From Candidatus Methanomethylicia archaeon (lineage in GTDB: Archaea; Thermoproteota; Methanomethylicia; Methanomethylicales; Methanomethylicaceae), in NCBI GenBank assembly GCA_024464205.1, contig JANHAI010000067.1, forward strand, positions 1 to 6,129: 6,129 nucleotides of DNA, written 5' to 3'. A program made the translations under genes and the position numbers. Positions 1 to 5,832 of the stretch are shown here, one piece after another (the first letter of the stretch is position 1; the number at the start of each line of letters is the position of its first letter). The notes under the pieces are model-generated. The model saw only the letters and a program-made list of their open reading frames with translations. It was not told the origin of the DNA and did not search any database.

Positions 1-949
1 TCGCGTAGCCCCTCTGGATGAGCTCGAAGCAATTCCTGGAATCTATGCTCCTGTTGCTGAGCCAGCGCGTCGCCAGCCCCATCGGGAGGAAGGAGAAGCG
101 CGCCCTCTCTGCCAGGCCCGCCACGCCCCGATCGTCGAGGCTGAAGCCATAGGCGGTGCCCCCGAGGAATACCCTCCCCGCGGCTGATCCTTGGCGCCTG
201 ATCTGCTCCCTGTCTTCGCACCTTCCTGGCAAGAAGGCGCAGCCATCCTTCTCGAGGGCCTCCTTGAGGAGAGGGTAAGCCACGCCGTCGCACTTTGGAG
301 AGACGAGGAGATCGGGGTCCTTCTCCCTGAGGTATGCCATGAAAGCCTCTGCTGCGCCTGCCGTGGAACCCGTGAACGCCTCCTCCTCGCCCCCGAAGGA
401 TGCGCGGATGCCTTTTATCGCCCTCCCGCGCGCCGTGCAGTCGTAATGTACGGTGAAGCGGAGAACTGTGAAGGGCGGCGGCTCGATCGCCCCCGAGTCG
501 TCGATCCTCTCCACCTTCGAGATCCATTCACCATCGAACTCTGCCGATACCCTGCTCGTCGGCTCTACCTTGAGCCTCGTGAAGAGGTACCGCTGTATGT
601 GCCTAAGGCTGGCGTTGTATACGGCTGCGACCATCGGGTGCCGCTCCAGCGCCTTCACCAGGCCCCTGAAAGGCCCGGTCCCACAGGTCTCGACCCTCAC
701 CAGCCTCTTCGGCTTGGGATCGACCAGCGACGTCTTCTTCACCTCGATCCGGACCGCCTTCACGTCCGGGCACTCCGCCAGCCTGTACATGATCTCGTCC
801 TCGGCAGCAGGGCCCCTCGGCTCCACATGGAAGAAGGGGCTGTACGAGTCCCTCAGCCTGATCGCCCTCCCGTCCTCCGCCTTTATCCAGATCACTGCCT
901 CCCCTCCCTGCACGTAGGCGTCGAAGAGCCAGCCGGCAACCCGCCCCAT
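1..949 (-). CDS. polB: B-family DNA polymerase, derived PolB2-like, N-terminal part (cut by left window edge)
   Basis: The reading frame runs from an ATG at 949 out of the left edge, giving 316 residues. The order is that of an archaeal B-family polymerase: an N-terminal domain (about 1-155), a degraded 3'-5' exonuclease domain (about 156-280), and the segment joining exonuclease to polymerase (about 281-316, ending SIDSRNCFELIQRGYA). At the Exo I site, usually FDIE, I read FTVH (165-168), so both acidic residues are gone. At Exo II, usually NxxxFD, I read KCDGVA (219-224), so Asn and Asp are gone. Exo III may survive as FSLDD (269-273). The Exo II to Exo III spacing is far shorter than in proofreading polymerases. 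The start has GGTGG a few bases upstream. It follows the RadA-like gene by 38 bases, probably in one operon. Polymerase motifs (SLYP, YGDTD) lie outside the window, so polymerase activity cannot be judged. The PolB2-like assignment is inference from these losses and the length. Confidence 0.85.
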   Translation of the reverse strand, partial: MGRVAGWLFDAYVQGGEAVIWIKAEDGRAIRLRDSYSPFFHVEPRGPAAEDEIMYRLAECPDVKAVRIEVKKTSLVDPKPKRLVRVETCGTGPFRGLVKALERHPMVAAVYNASLRHIQRYLFTRLKVEPTSRVSAEFDGEWISKVERIDDSGAIEPPPFTVLRFTVHYDCTARGRAIKGIRASFGGEEEAFTGSTAGAAEAFMAYLREKDPDLLVSPKCDGVAYPLLKEALEKDGCAFLPGRCEDREQIRRQGSAAGRVFLGGTAYGFSLDDRGVAGLAERARFSFLPMGLATRWLSNRSIDSRNCFELIQRGYA

Positions 950-987
950 AGCGACCCACCAACCTGTCAATGCGCGCCCCCTTTTAC

Positions 988-2085
988 TTACCCCCGCTCC
1001 GCCTCCGCCGCGCCAAGCCCCAACTCGACCTTCTTGAGGCGCCGCTCCAGCTCCTCGATCCTCCGATCCCTCTCCGCGAGACCCTCCTTGAGGCGCTGGA
1101 TCTCGCCCTTGTTGTGGACGTTCGCAGTCAGGTTGAGCGCGTCTAGGACGAGCGGTATCTCGGAGTTGGACATGGCTGCGTGCTCCCTGTCCCACGCCTC
1201 CTTCAGGAGGAGGTCAAAGCCCTCCCTGTCTGCGGGATCCCTGAGCATGCCCGCGTAGCCCCCGCGGAGCCTCTCCAGAAGCTGCTGGTAGTTCTGCCTG
1301 AACGGCGGCGTTATCCTCCCCACCCAAAATTCACCCCCACCAAAGATATGCGCTGCAGCCGGCGTCCCCCTCGCAGGGTGCTTAAGCAAAGTGGCGCATG
1401 CGCCATCCGGGAACCTGCCGTTGTCCCCGGCGCGGAAAGCGACGATAACGCTTGCAAGGTCTGCCATGAGTGAGCTTGTTGACGGCCTCCGCGCCCCAGA
1501 GACCGCAGCCGTGGCAACCATCACCACGCCCATCTCGGCGGCTGCCCGCCAGAGCGCCGATATCGATCTGTTGAGCGCTTCGCGCGCAACCCCCCTGCCA
1601 TCCGCCGCCTCGTAGAAGACCGGCATCGCATGCGCGACCAGAAGGACGGTGGAGCCGTCCCGCCTCATCCTCTCCTCGAGCGCCGCAGCCGCCCTCGGCT
1701 GCCTGAGGTCGCTGTACGCCGCGGCCGTGTACGTCCTCTCAAGGACGAGGGATGGCTCGATCCCCTCCGCCTTCGCGCATTGCGCCAGCCTGTCGGCGCT
1801 GATCAGGGTCTTCCCCCTATAGTAGTCGGTGCTGTTCATGTACGCCACCCTCCCGCTGCGGCATGCCCTTACTATGATCCTGTGGACGAGGCCGTCGACG
1901 AACCGAAGGTCGCCCTCGCCGCAGAAGAGGTAGAATAGCCCCCCTTCCATCTCCCCGATCAGGCCGTCGAGATCGGCATATCCTGTAGTCAATGGGGCCG
2001 CCTCCCGCCTCAGCGCCGACGCCCTTACAAAATGAGGCTTCAGCCGCCCAGCCGATGCTGGGGAGACTATCGATCCGATCGCCAA
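988..2085 (-). CDS. RadA/RecA-like ATPase paralogue with degenerate Walker motifs
   Basis: This 365-residue protein has the RadA/RecA core. LTTGYADLDGLIG (32-44) matches the RadA segment that precedes Walker A, and 205-248 resembles the RadA core end where a strand, R-x-G and the final beta strands follow. The Walker A position reads CGEGDLRFVD (55-64), with no GK[T/S], and the Walker B position reads VLLVAHAMP (147-155), with no Asp. ATP hydrolysis of the usual kind is therefore unlikely. A charged heptad-like tail at about 327-356 predicts a short coiled coil, suitable for binding a partner. There is no N-terminal helix-hairpin-helix domain as in true RadA. The start is TTG, with GGTG seven bases upstream and an in-frame TGA four codons further up, so no longer start exists in this frame. 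It precedes the polymerase gene by 38 bases. I infer that it is a non-catalytic partner or regulator of that polymerase or of recombination. Confidence 0.82.
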   Translation of the reverse strand: MAIGSIVSPASAGRLKPHFVRASALRREAAPLTTGYADLDGLIGEMEGGLFYLFCGEGDLRFVDGLVHRIIVRACRSGRVAYMNSTDYYRGKTLISADRLAQCAKAEGIEPSLVLERTYTAAAYSDLRQPRAAAALEERMRRDGSTVLLVAHAMPVFYEAADGRGVAREALNRSISALWRAAAEMGVVMVATAAVSGARRPSTSSLMADLASVIVAFRAGDNGRFPDGACATLLKHPARGTPAAAHIFGGGEFWVGRITPPFRQNYQQLLERLRGGYAGMLRDPADREGFDLLLKEAWDREHAAMSNSEIPLVLDALNLTANVHNKGEIQRLKEGLAERDRRIEELERRLKKVELGLGAAEAERG

Positions 2086-2381
2086 TCCTGGACACCATCA
2101 GCGCAGCGCGCCGGTCATATCATTGATCACTTTCGGCTAGAAATCAGCTGCGCCACCATCGGAACCGCCATCACTGACGAAGGGTCAAGCTGACTATACT
2201 TTTGCCCTAGTGTCTCTCTTTAAGGAAAGCTATGGCGATCCGCTGCCTAAGTTCCCATCAGCTCCAGGTGAAGCAACTCCGTGGCTGTGAACTGGGGGAG
2301 AGGGGCCTCCGACCGCGGTCCGCTTCCGCGCCATCGGGCACTCAATTTGCCTGAACTTGCTGTATCCGCCACCGCCGCGAT
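2086..2381. other. Intergenic gap between the repeat protein and the RadA-like gene
   Basis: There is no convincing gene here on either strand. The gap contains the candidate promoter near 2200, a perfect ten-base palindrome GACCGCGGTC at 2311-2320, and a short GC hairpin (GCGC-AGC-GCGC) at about 2101-2111 just upstream of the RadA-like start. On the minus strand there are scattered RTGATG-like and CTGA motifs, but their spacing does not fit an archaeal C/D box RNA. I see no T-run terminator after the upstream gene, so read-through into the operon is possible. Confidence 0.5.
2195..2203 (-). promoter_or_regulatory. Possible TATA element for the RadA-like/polymerase operon
   Basis: On the minus strand GCAAAAGTATAG offers a purine-rich BRE-like segment followed by an A/T-rich box. 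An archaeal start site about 25 bases downstream would leave an untranslated leader of roughly 85-90 bases. A second A/T-rich patch, CCTTAAAG near 2218-2225, is an alternative. The call rests on composition and spacing only. Confidence 0.3.
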
Positions 2382-3371
2382 CTATCCGATCCTCCGCAAG
2401 ATCCTCAAGGCTAGAAGCGTCAGCCACCTCGACGGCTCCTTCTTCTGACCGAAGTCCCACCCTTTCCAGGCCTTCCATTCAGATTCGGGCGTGAACTTCC
2501 CCTCACCGTCTGCCTTCCCCTTCACTATACGGGCCATCTCCAGCAGCCTTGGGTCTCCCCCAAGCCAGCTGCATTGGGACAAGGCGTCCAAGACGTGCAT
2601 GATGTCGTACCAGATGAAGGGCGCCTTAAGCTTCCGGAAATCAGTTCCCATGTAGAACATGTACGGGTGCGCCTCCCTGCTCCTCTCCCACAAGCCCAGC
2701 ATCGCTTCGGCACCTGCATGCACCGCCTCGGATCCCTTCCACTCCTCAAACTGGAGCATCATCTTCATCATAATGAGCGTGGCGTAAGGGCACGGGTCCT
2801 CTTTCCTGCCAGGCCCTCTGAACTTGCCCAGCTCCTTTGAGACTGCGCATGGCCAGCCGTTGTCACGGGCTAAGCCTGCCAGGAATTTCGCCGCCTTCCT
2901 GACCCGATCGTCATTGCCGTAACCGAACTTGGCAAGCGCATAAATGACGGTTGGCGCGTCGCAGAGTGCCCATCCCCAAGCGTCCCTCCCGGACCCTCCG
3001 AAGTGCTCCGGGATGTTGATCGGCAATTGGAAGGGGCCTTCGTCAGAGGCATGGCTGAACACTTTGCCCGAGATCTCTTCGATGCGGGGATCGCCCCTCC
3101 TGAAGCCGACGTCCGCGACGAAAGCCATCTTGTGGTAGAGCTGGCCCGCGCTCTTGTGGCTGCTTAGGACCGCTCCGGGCCACCCCCTCAGATCCTCAAG
3201 GAGGAGCGACATCTTACCGTCTCTGACCATGCCCAGCCTCGCTTTCGCCACTTCAGGATCCCCTTCGGCCTGACCTAGCAAATCCACTCGAGTCCTGTAC
3301 TCAACCCAAGGATCGCCCTCGAGAAGCCACCTTATCGCCCCATCCAATGATCTTCGCCTCCCTTCAAGCAA
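2382..3371 (-). CDS. Prenyltransferase/squalene-cyclase-like alpha/alpha-repeat protein, function unknown
   Basis: The protein has 329 residues and no signal peptide or membrane segment, so it is probably cytoplasmic. At least three repeats are visible, each a helix pair ending in a D-P/D-R motif and a small G-containing turn: about 77-117 (FRRGDPRIEEI then DEGPFQLP), 130-175 (WGWALCDAP, NDDRVRKAAKFLAGL, DNGWPC) and 254-293 (WYDIMHVLDAL, GGDPRLLEMARIV, GEGKF). This is the pattern of the alpha/alpha toroid shared by prenyltransferase beta subunits and terpene cyclases. I see no DxDD or QW cyclase signature, so catalysis cannot be assumed. The opening AIRWLLEGDPWVEYRT is typical of uncharacterised members of this group. 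The TTG at 3371 has GTGATC, a six-base match to an archaeal 16S tail, four bases upstream. A second in-frame TTG at 3347 has GGGAGG nine bases upstream and would start the protein as MDGAIRWLL. Either start could be used. Confidence 0.75.
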   Translation of the reverse strand: MLEGRRRSLDGAIRWLLEGDPWVEYRTRVDLLGQAEGDPEVAKARLGMVRDGKMSLLLEDLRGWPGAVLSSHKSAGQLYHKMAFVADVGFRRGDPRIEEISGKVFSHASDEGPFQLPINIPEHFGGSGRDAWGWALCDAPTVIYALAKFGYGNDDRVRKAAKFLAGLARDNGWPCAVSKELGKFRGPGRKEDPCPYATLIMMKMMLQFEEWKGSEAVHAGAEAMLGLWERSREAHPYMFYMGTDFRKLKAPFIWYDIMHVLDALSQCSWLGGDPRLLEMARIVKGKADGEGKFTPESEWKAWKGWDFGQKKEPSRWLTLLALRILRRIG

Positions 3372-3394
3372 CAGAGATCACTAGGCGGGCGTGC

Positions 3395-3402
3395 CTTTTA
3401 AC
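3395..3402 (-). promoter_or_regulatory. TATA-like element upstream of the alpha/alpha-repeat protein
   Basis: The minus strand reads GGTGTTAAAAGG, an A/T box in otherwise very GC-rich sequence. A start site about 26 bases downstream would fall at the TTG at 3371, giving an almost leaderless message. It would give a 24-base leader for the alternative TTG at 3347, which slightly favours the shorter protein. Confidence 0.45.
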
Positions 3403-3448
3403 ACCGTCCGGAGGGGGGCGGTCGAGACTCTGGAGGGCGAGGCCAATT

Positions 3449-3931
3449 TCACCCCAGCTGCCGTTCGAGGTAAAGGCATTTTATCCTCTCTTTGCCTGCG
3501 TCCTCTTCTACAGATCTTATTGGGGCAAACCCCCACCTCTTGTAGAAAGCGATCGCCGGGGCGTTCCACTCCTCAGTCTTGACCCCCATCTTAGCGTAGC
3601 CGGCCCTCTTGGCGTCGCTTAGAGCCCTCTCTACGAGGGCGCTCCCGATCCCCCTGCCCTTGTAGCCCTCGAGGACTATTACGCCGGAAAGCTCCGTTAG
3701 ATCGCCAGTGACCACCCGCCAAGACGCAAAGCCCACGACCTTGCCGCCCTCTTTCGCAAGGTAGACCCTCTCCCTCTTCAGTATCTTCCTTATCGCTTCT
3801 TCAGACGAAAGCTCCTCGATGATCGCGTCCGAAGCCCCTGCAAAACCCAGCGCGCCAGGGCCTGCCGCTGAGTAAGCTTCCTTCATGAAGACTGCAAGCT
3901 CCCTCCAATCCCTGCACTCGTCGACCTCCAT
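3449..3931 (-). CDS. GNAT-family N-acetyltransferase
   Basis: The 160 residues match the usual length of a single GNAT domain, which moves an acetyl group from acetyl-CoA to an amine. The acetyl-CoA pyrophosphate loop (R/QxxGxG/A) is clear as YKGRGIGSALVERAL (90-104), preceded by the beta-4 strand SGVIVLEG (82-89). The C-terminal motif NAPAIAFYKRWGF (123-135) supplies the conserved Asn and Tyr. The N-terminal half includes the beta-2/beta-3 hairpin VYLAKEGGKVVGFASWRV (56-73). The substrate cannot be read from the sequence; the layout resembles RimI-like or small-molecule acetyltransferases. The start is an ATG at 3931 with no Shine-Dalgarno match, and a TATA-like box about 36 bases upstream suggests a very short leader. 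The stop lies 77 bases before the next gene, which has its own putative promoter. Confidence 0.9.
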   Translation of the reverse strand: MEVDECRDWRELAVFMKEAYSAAGPGALGFAGASDAIIEELSSEEAIRKILKRERVYLAKEGGKVVGFASWRVVTGDLTELSGVIVLEGYKGRGIGSALVERALSDAKRAGYAKMGVKTEEWNAPAIAFYKRWGFAPIRSVEEDAGKERIKCLYLERQLG

Positions 3932-3963
3932 GGTGATCCCCGTAATAATTTGGTCTCATCTCT

Positions 3964-3972
3964 GTAAAAATC
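3964..3972 (-). promoter_or_regulatory. TATA-like element upstream of the GNAT gene
   Basis: The minus strand reads GGAAGGATTTTTACAG, with a purine-rich BRE-like part followed by an A/T box. Transcription would begin near 3942, about 11 bases before the ATG, in keeping with the absence of a Shine-Dalgarno sequence there. Confidence 0.4.
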
Positions 3973-4140
3973 CTTCCAACAAAAACAGAGCAAACCCCTT
4001 TCGCGGACCAACCGACTGAGGGACAATGCCATCGAGAACTCTAACGGTAGCCATTCGGCGGCTTCAGACTGTGGCAGTCCCCCCAAGGCAAGCGGGTATG
4101 GGTATGAGCTGCAACCCGAGCCAGGCCAGCCGGCTGTTCC

Positions 4141-4147
4141 AAAAAAA
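4141..4147 (-). terminator. Oligo-T terminator after the ammonia-lyase
   Basis: Two bases past the TAG stop at 4150-4152 the minus strand has seven T residues in a row, the usual signal for archaeal RNA polymerase release. No stem-loop is needed or evident directly before it. The GNAT gene downstream has its own promoter candidate, which agrees with termination here. Confidence 0.55.
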
Positions 4148-4149
4148 CA

Positions 4150-5403
4150 CTAGCCCTTCGCTGCCCTGCCATCTGGCGGCAGGGGCCCCGGGTATTTCCC
4201 GTACCACAATATCTCTCTGTAGTTGACCGGATCAGTTGCCCCCTCGGTATTTAAGAGCAGGATCCTCGAATCTGGCCCTATCCCCAACGCCTCTTTGATC
4301 CCTCCAAAGGCATTGTGGTTGGCAAGGAGCTCCAGCAGGCCCACGCCCACCGAGCCTGACTCGCCGGCCTCGATGAAGCGGTCGCCCGGCAACGGATTGG
4401 CAAGTATCCGGATGCCGTTCGCAGCGACATAGTCGTCGCAGCGGACGTAGCAGCAGGGGAAGTCCCTCAGTATCCCCCAGCTTAAAGGATTGGGCTCGCC
4501 GCACGCCAGTCCGACCATTATCGTGTCGAGGTCGCCCGTCACAGAGTGCGGCTTCCCGTCACCAGCTACGGCAGAAGCGAATATGCACGCTGCGTTGTTA
4601 GGCTCCATTATTATGAACTTGGGCAGCCTGCCGCGGAGCCTGTTTGCGATGTAGCCGATTACGCCCCCAGCCAAGGCCCCGACGCCTGCCTGCACGAAAA
4701 CGTGCGTCGGGGTCTCCCCGAGATCTGCCATCTGGTCAAGCGCCTCCTTCGCCAGGGTCATGTAGCCCTGCATTATCCAGATCGGGATCTCCTCATACCC
4801 TTCCCACGCGGTGTCTTGGACGATGTGCCATCCGTTCTCCTCCGCGTTCCTGCGGGCGAGGCGCACGGTGTCGTCGTAATTGAGATCCGTCACGACCACC
4901 TCGGCTCCGTGGGATCGGATGTTTTGCACCCGCGAGGGCGCCGCCCCCTTCGGCATGTAGACGATCGCCTCCTGCCCGAGCTGCTGGGCTGCCCATGCTA
5001 TCCCTCGGCCATGGTTGCCGTCGGTAGCCGTCGTGAATTTCATCCTGCCGATCTTCCTGCGCCCCTCGTCGCTGACGAGATACCTGTATCCTGTTTTCTC
5101 AAGGCTCAGGCCGATCTTCTTGCTGACGAGTCTGGCCACGGCGTAACTCCCGCCGAGCGCCTTGAACGCCTTGAGACCGAAGCGGCATGATTCGTCCTTG
5201 ACAAAGATGCCCCCAAGACCCCAACTCGCCGCAAGCCCCTTCAGCCAGACCAGCGGCGTCGGCTCATAGCCCGGGAGCTGCCTGTGGAAGGCGTGAACCT
5301 TTGCAGCCTCCTCCTCAGAGAAAGCGGCGGGCGCCTCTCCCCCCACGGGGTCCTTGAGAAATGCCTGGAAATTGTATTCTGGGAGCTCTATCAAAGTTGG
5401 CAA
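4150..5403 (-). CDS. dpaL: Diaminopropionate ammonia-lyase (PLP-dependent)
   Basis: The enzyme would split 2,3-diaminopropionate into pyruvate and two ammonia molecules (EC 4.3.1.15) in the cytoplasm. Its 417 residues are close to E. coli YgeX (about 400). It is a fold-type II PLP enzyme. RFGLKAFKALGG (74-85) holds the Schiff-base lysine K81. FTTATDGNHGRG (123-134) holds D128, which fits the general base D120 of the E. coli enzyme, and N130. VQDTAWEGYEEIP (195-207) holds D197, matching E. coli D189. The PLP-phosphate loop is QAGVGALAGG (238-247), and LNTEGATDP (384-392) is the family C-terminal motif. Activity on serine or other amino acids cannot be excluded. The start is TTG, six bases after a GGAGG. 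A second GGAGG directly upstream serves an out-of-frame ATG at 5408. A good TATA box lies about 45 bases upstream. No partner catabolic genes are adjacent, so it probably works as a stand-alone amino-acid degradation enzyme. Confidence 0.93.
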   Translation of the reverse strand: MPTLIELPEYNFQAFLKDPVGGEAPAAFSEEEAAKVHAFHRQLPGYEPTPLVWLKGLAASWGLGGIFVKDESCRFGLKAFKALGGSYAVARLVSKKIGLSLEKTGYRYLVSDEGRRKIGRMKFTTATDGNHGRGIAWAAQQLGQEAIVYMPKGAAPSRVQNIRSHGAEVVVTDLNYDDTVRLARRNAEENGWHIVQDTAWEGYEEIPIWIMQGYMTLAKEALDQMADLGETPTHVFVQAGVGALAGGVIGYIANRLRGRLPKFIIMEPNNAACIFASAVAGDGKPHSVTGDLDTIMVGLACGEPNPLSWGILRDFPCCYVRCDDYVAANGIRILANPLPGDRFIEAGESGSVGVGLLELLANHNAFGGIKEALGIGPDSRILLLNTEGATDPVNYREILWYGKYPGPLPPDGRAAKG

Positions 5404-5419
5404 ACCATGCCTCCCCTCC
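5404..5419 (-). promoter_or_regulatory. Tandem Shine-Dalgarno sites with two overlapping start codons
   Basis: The minus strand carries GGAGG twice in direct succession (5419-5415 and 5414-5410). The distal copy is six bases from an ATG at 5408 that opens a five-codon frame (MVCQL, stop at 5393-5391). The proximal copy is six bases from the TTG at 5403 that starts the ammonia-lyase in another frame. This decides the TTG start and suggests the two starts could compete. Confidence 0.5.
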
Positions 5420-5447
5420 TTCGATTACTTTCTGGGCTCTCTTTAAC

Positions 5448-5456
5448 ATTATATCC
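5448..5456 (-). promoter_or_regulatory. TATA box of the ammonia-lyase gene
   Basis: The minus strand reads AGAGGATATAATG. It has a purine-rich BRE-like flank and a near-ideal archaeal TATA core. Initiation about 26 bases downstream would be near 5425, giving a leader of roughly 22 bases that contains the tandem GGAGG. This is the strongest promoter candidate in the window. Confidence 0.6.
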
Positions 5457-5643
5457 TCTTACGCTCATTGAATAAATCGTTTTTTTCTCGCTTTGGCTAA
5501 TTAGTATATTACAATGATCTTGATAAAGAGGCGCCTATGATTCAAGTTCAATGATCATGCCAAATCAAAAACAGGATTAAAACAATCTGTTATGGCACAA
5601 GTTAGGGAGGCTCAAGATATTTTTGGTCGGTGAGAGTTGATAA

Positions 5644-5745
5644 TGCGCGACGGCTGCGGAGTGCTCGAGCGTGAAGGCGGTCCTGGCTCTGGTCAAGGAA
5701 AGGAAGCTGGAGCGGCTGAGGGAGGAGCTTGGATTGATCGGGTAA
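5644..5745 (+). pseudogene. Short coding-like fragment, possible C-terminal remnant of a lost gene
   Basis: In the GC-rich patch one frame, closed upstream by TAA at 5641, reads ATAAECSSVKAVLALVKER then KLERLREELGLIG before a TAA at 5743. The alternation of hydrophobic and charged residues and the native-like G+C content look like the helical C-terminus of a real protein, perhaps a small DNA-binding or antitoxin protein. No family is recognised. A GTG at 5671 could start a 24-residue peptide. A neighbouring frame (5643-5768) begins with ATG behind GGTGA and encodes a Gly-rich 41-residue product that looks like an out-of-frame shadow. A remnant is more likely than a working gene. Confidence 0.25.
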
Positions 5746-5746
5746 T

Positions 5747-5752
5747 AAAAAA
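5747..5752 (-). terminator. Possible oligo-T terminator downstream of the nuclease gene
   Basis: The minus strand has a run of six T residues (AATATTTTTTATTACC) about 77 bases past the nuclease stop codon. It could end that transcript before the ammonia-lyase promoter. The background is already A/T-rich, so this is weak evidence. Confidence 0.3.
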
Positions 5753-5801
5753 TATTCCCCAGACCTAATGACTATTGATTGACTTCTATGATGGCTACTT
5801 G

Positions 5802-5832
5802 TTGATTACTAACTATAATTACTAGTGATCAA
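5802..5832. repeat. Imperfect inverted repeat overlapping the nuclease stop codon
   Basis: Ten-base arms TTGATTACTA (5802-5811) and TAGTGATCAA (5823-5832) surround an 11-base loop. They pair fully on the plus strand if one U-G pair is allowed, and with one A-C mismatch on the minus strand. The right arm contains the TGA stop of the nuclease gene. It could be a transcript 3' hairpin or the end of an inserted segment. Confidence 0.4.

Larger units (their letters stand above)
5404..5828. other. 425-base gap with mosaic composition between ammonia-lyase and nuclease genes
   Basis: From the ammonia-lyase start rightwards, this gap holds its Shine-Dalgarno and TATA elements (5404-5456), an A/T-rich stretch including a T7 run on the plus strand at 5480-5486, and a plus-strand open stretch with no start at 5541-5633 (starting FKFNDHAKSKTGLKQSV). 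Next comes a GC-rich patch (5641-5740, 62 G+C in 100) and more A/T-rich sequence with an inverted repeat next to the nuclease stop. The flanking 100-base blocks have 37 (5541-5640) and 31 (5741-5840) G+C. No intact gene is evident. The mixture suggests a recombination scar or remnant DNA. Confidence 0.5.

Noticed and set aside
191..1258. Plus-strand open frame of 355 codons, antisense to the polymerase and the RadA-like gene
   Set aside because: It spans two well-supported genes on the other strand, is rich in Pro, Arg and Leu with no domain pattern, and is explained by the high G+C codon bias of the true genes.
2095..2180. Candidate C/D box small RNA on the minus strand upstream of the RadA-like gene
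   Set aside because: GTGATG-like and CTGA motifs are present, but the spacings (about 20 and 22 bases) exceed the tight archaeal guide length, and the C boxes are imperfect.
2230..2478. Minus-strand frame of 82 codons overlapping the end of the alpha/alpha-repeat gene
   Set aside because: It starts inside a clear gene in another frame, and its Gly/Ser/Pro-rich product has no protein-like pattern.
3932..3939. GGATCACC on the minus strand directly before the GNAT start
   Set aside because: It equals the 16S 3' tail itself rather than its complement, so it cannot act as a Shine-Dalgarno site; probably chance.
3883..4086. Minus-strand frame of 67 codons across the gap between ammonia-lyase and GNAT genes
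   Set aside because: It starts at TTG without a Shine-Dalgarno site, covers the GNAT promoter region and runs out of frame into the GNAT gene. It contains a plausible-looking stretch, but nothing identifies it.
4546..5190. Plus-strand open frame of 214 codons antisense to the ammonia-lyase
   Set aside because: The opposite strand encodes an unambiguous enzyme with all active-site motifs; the antisense product shows no recognisable fold.
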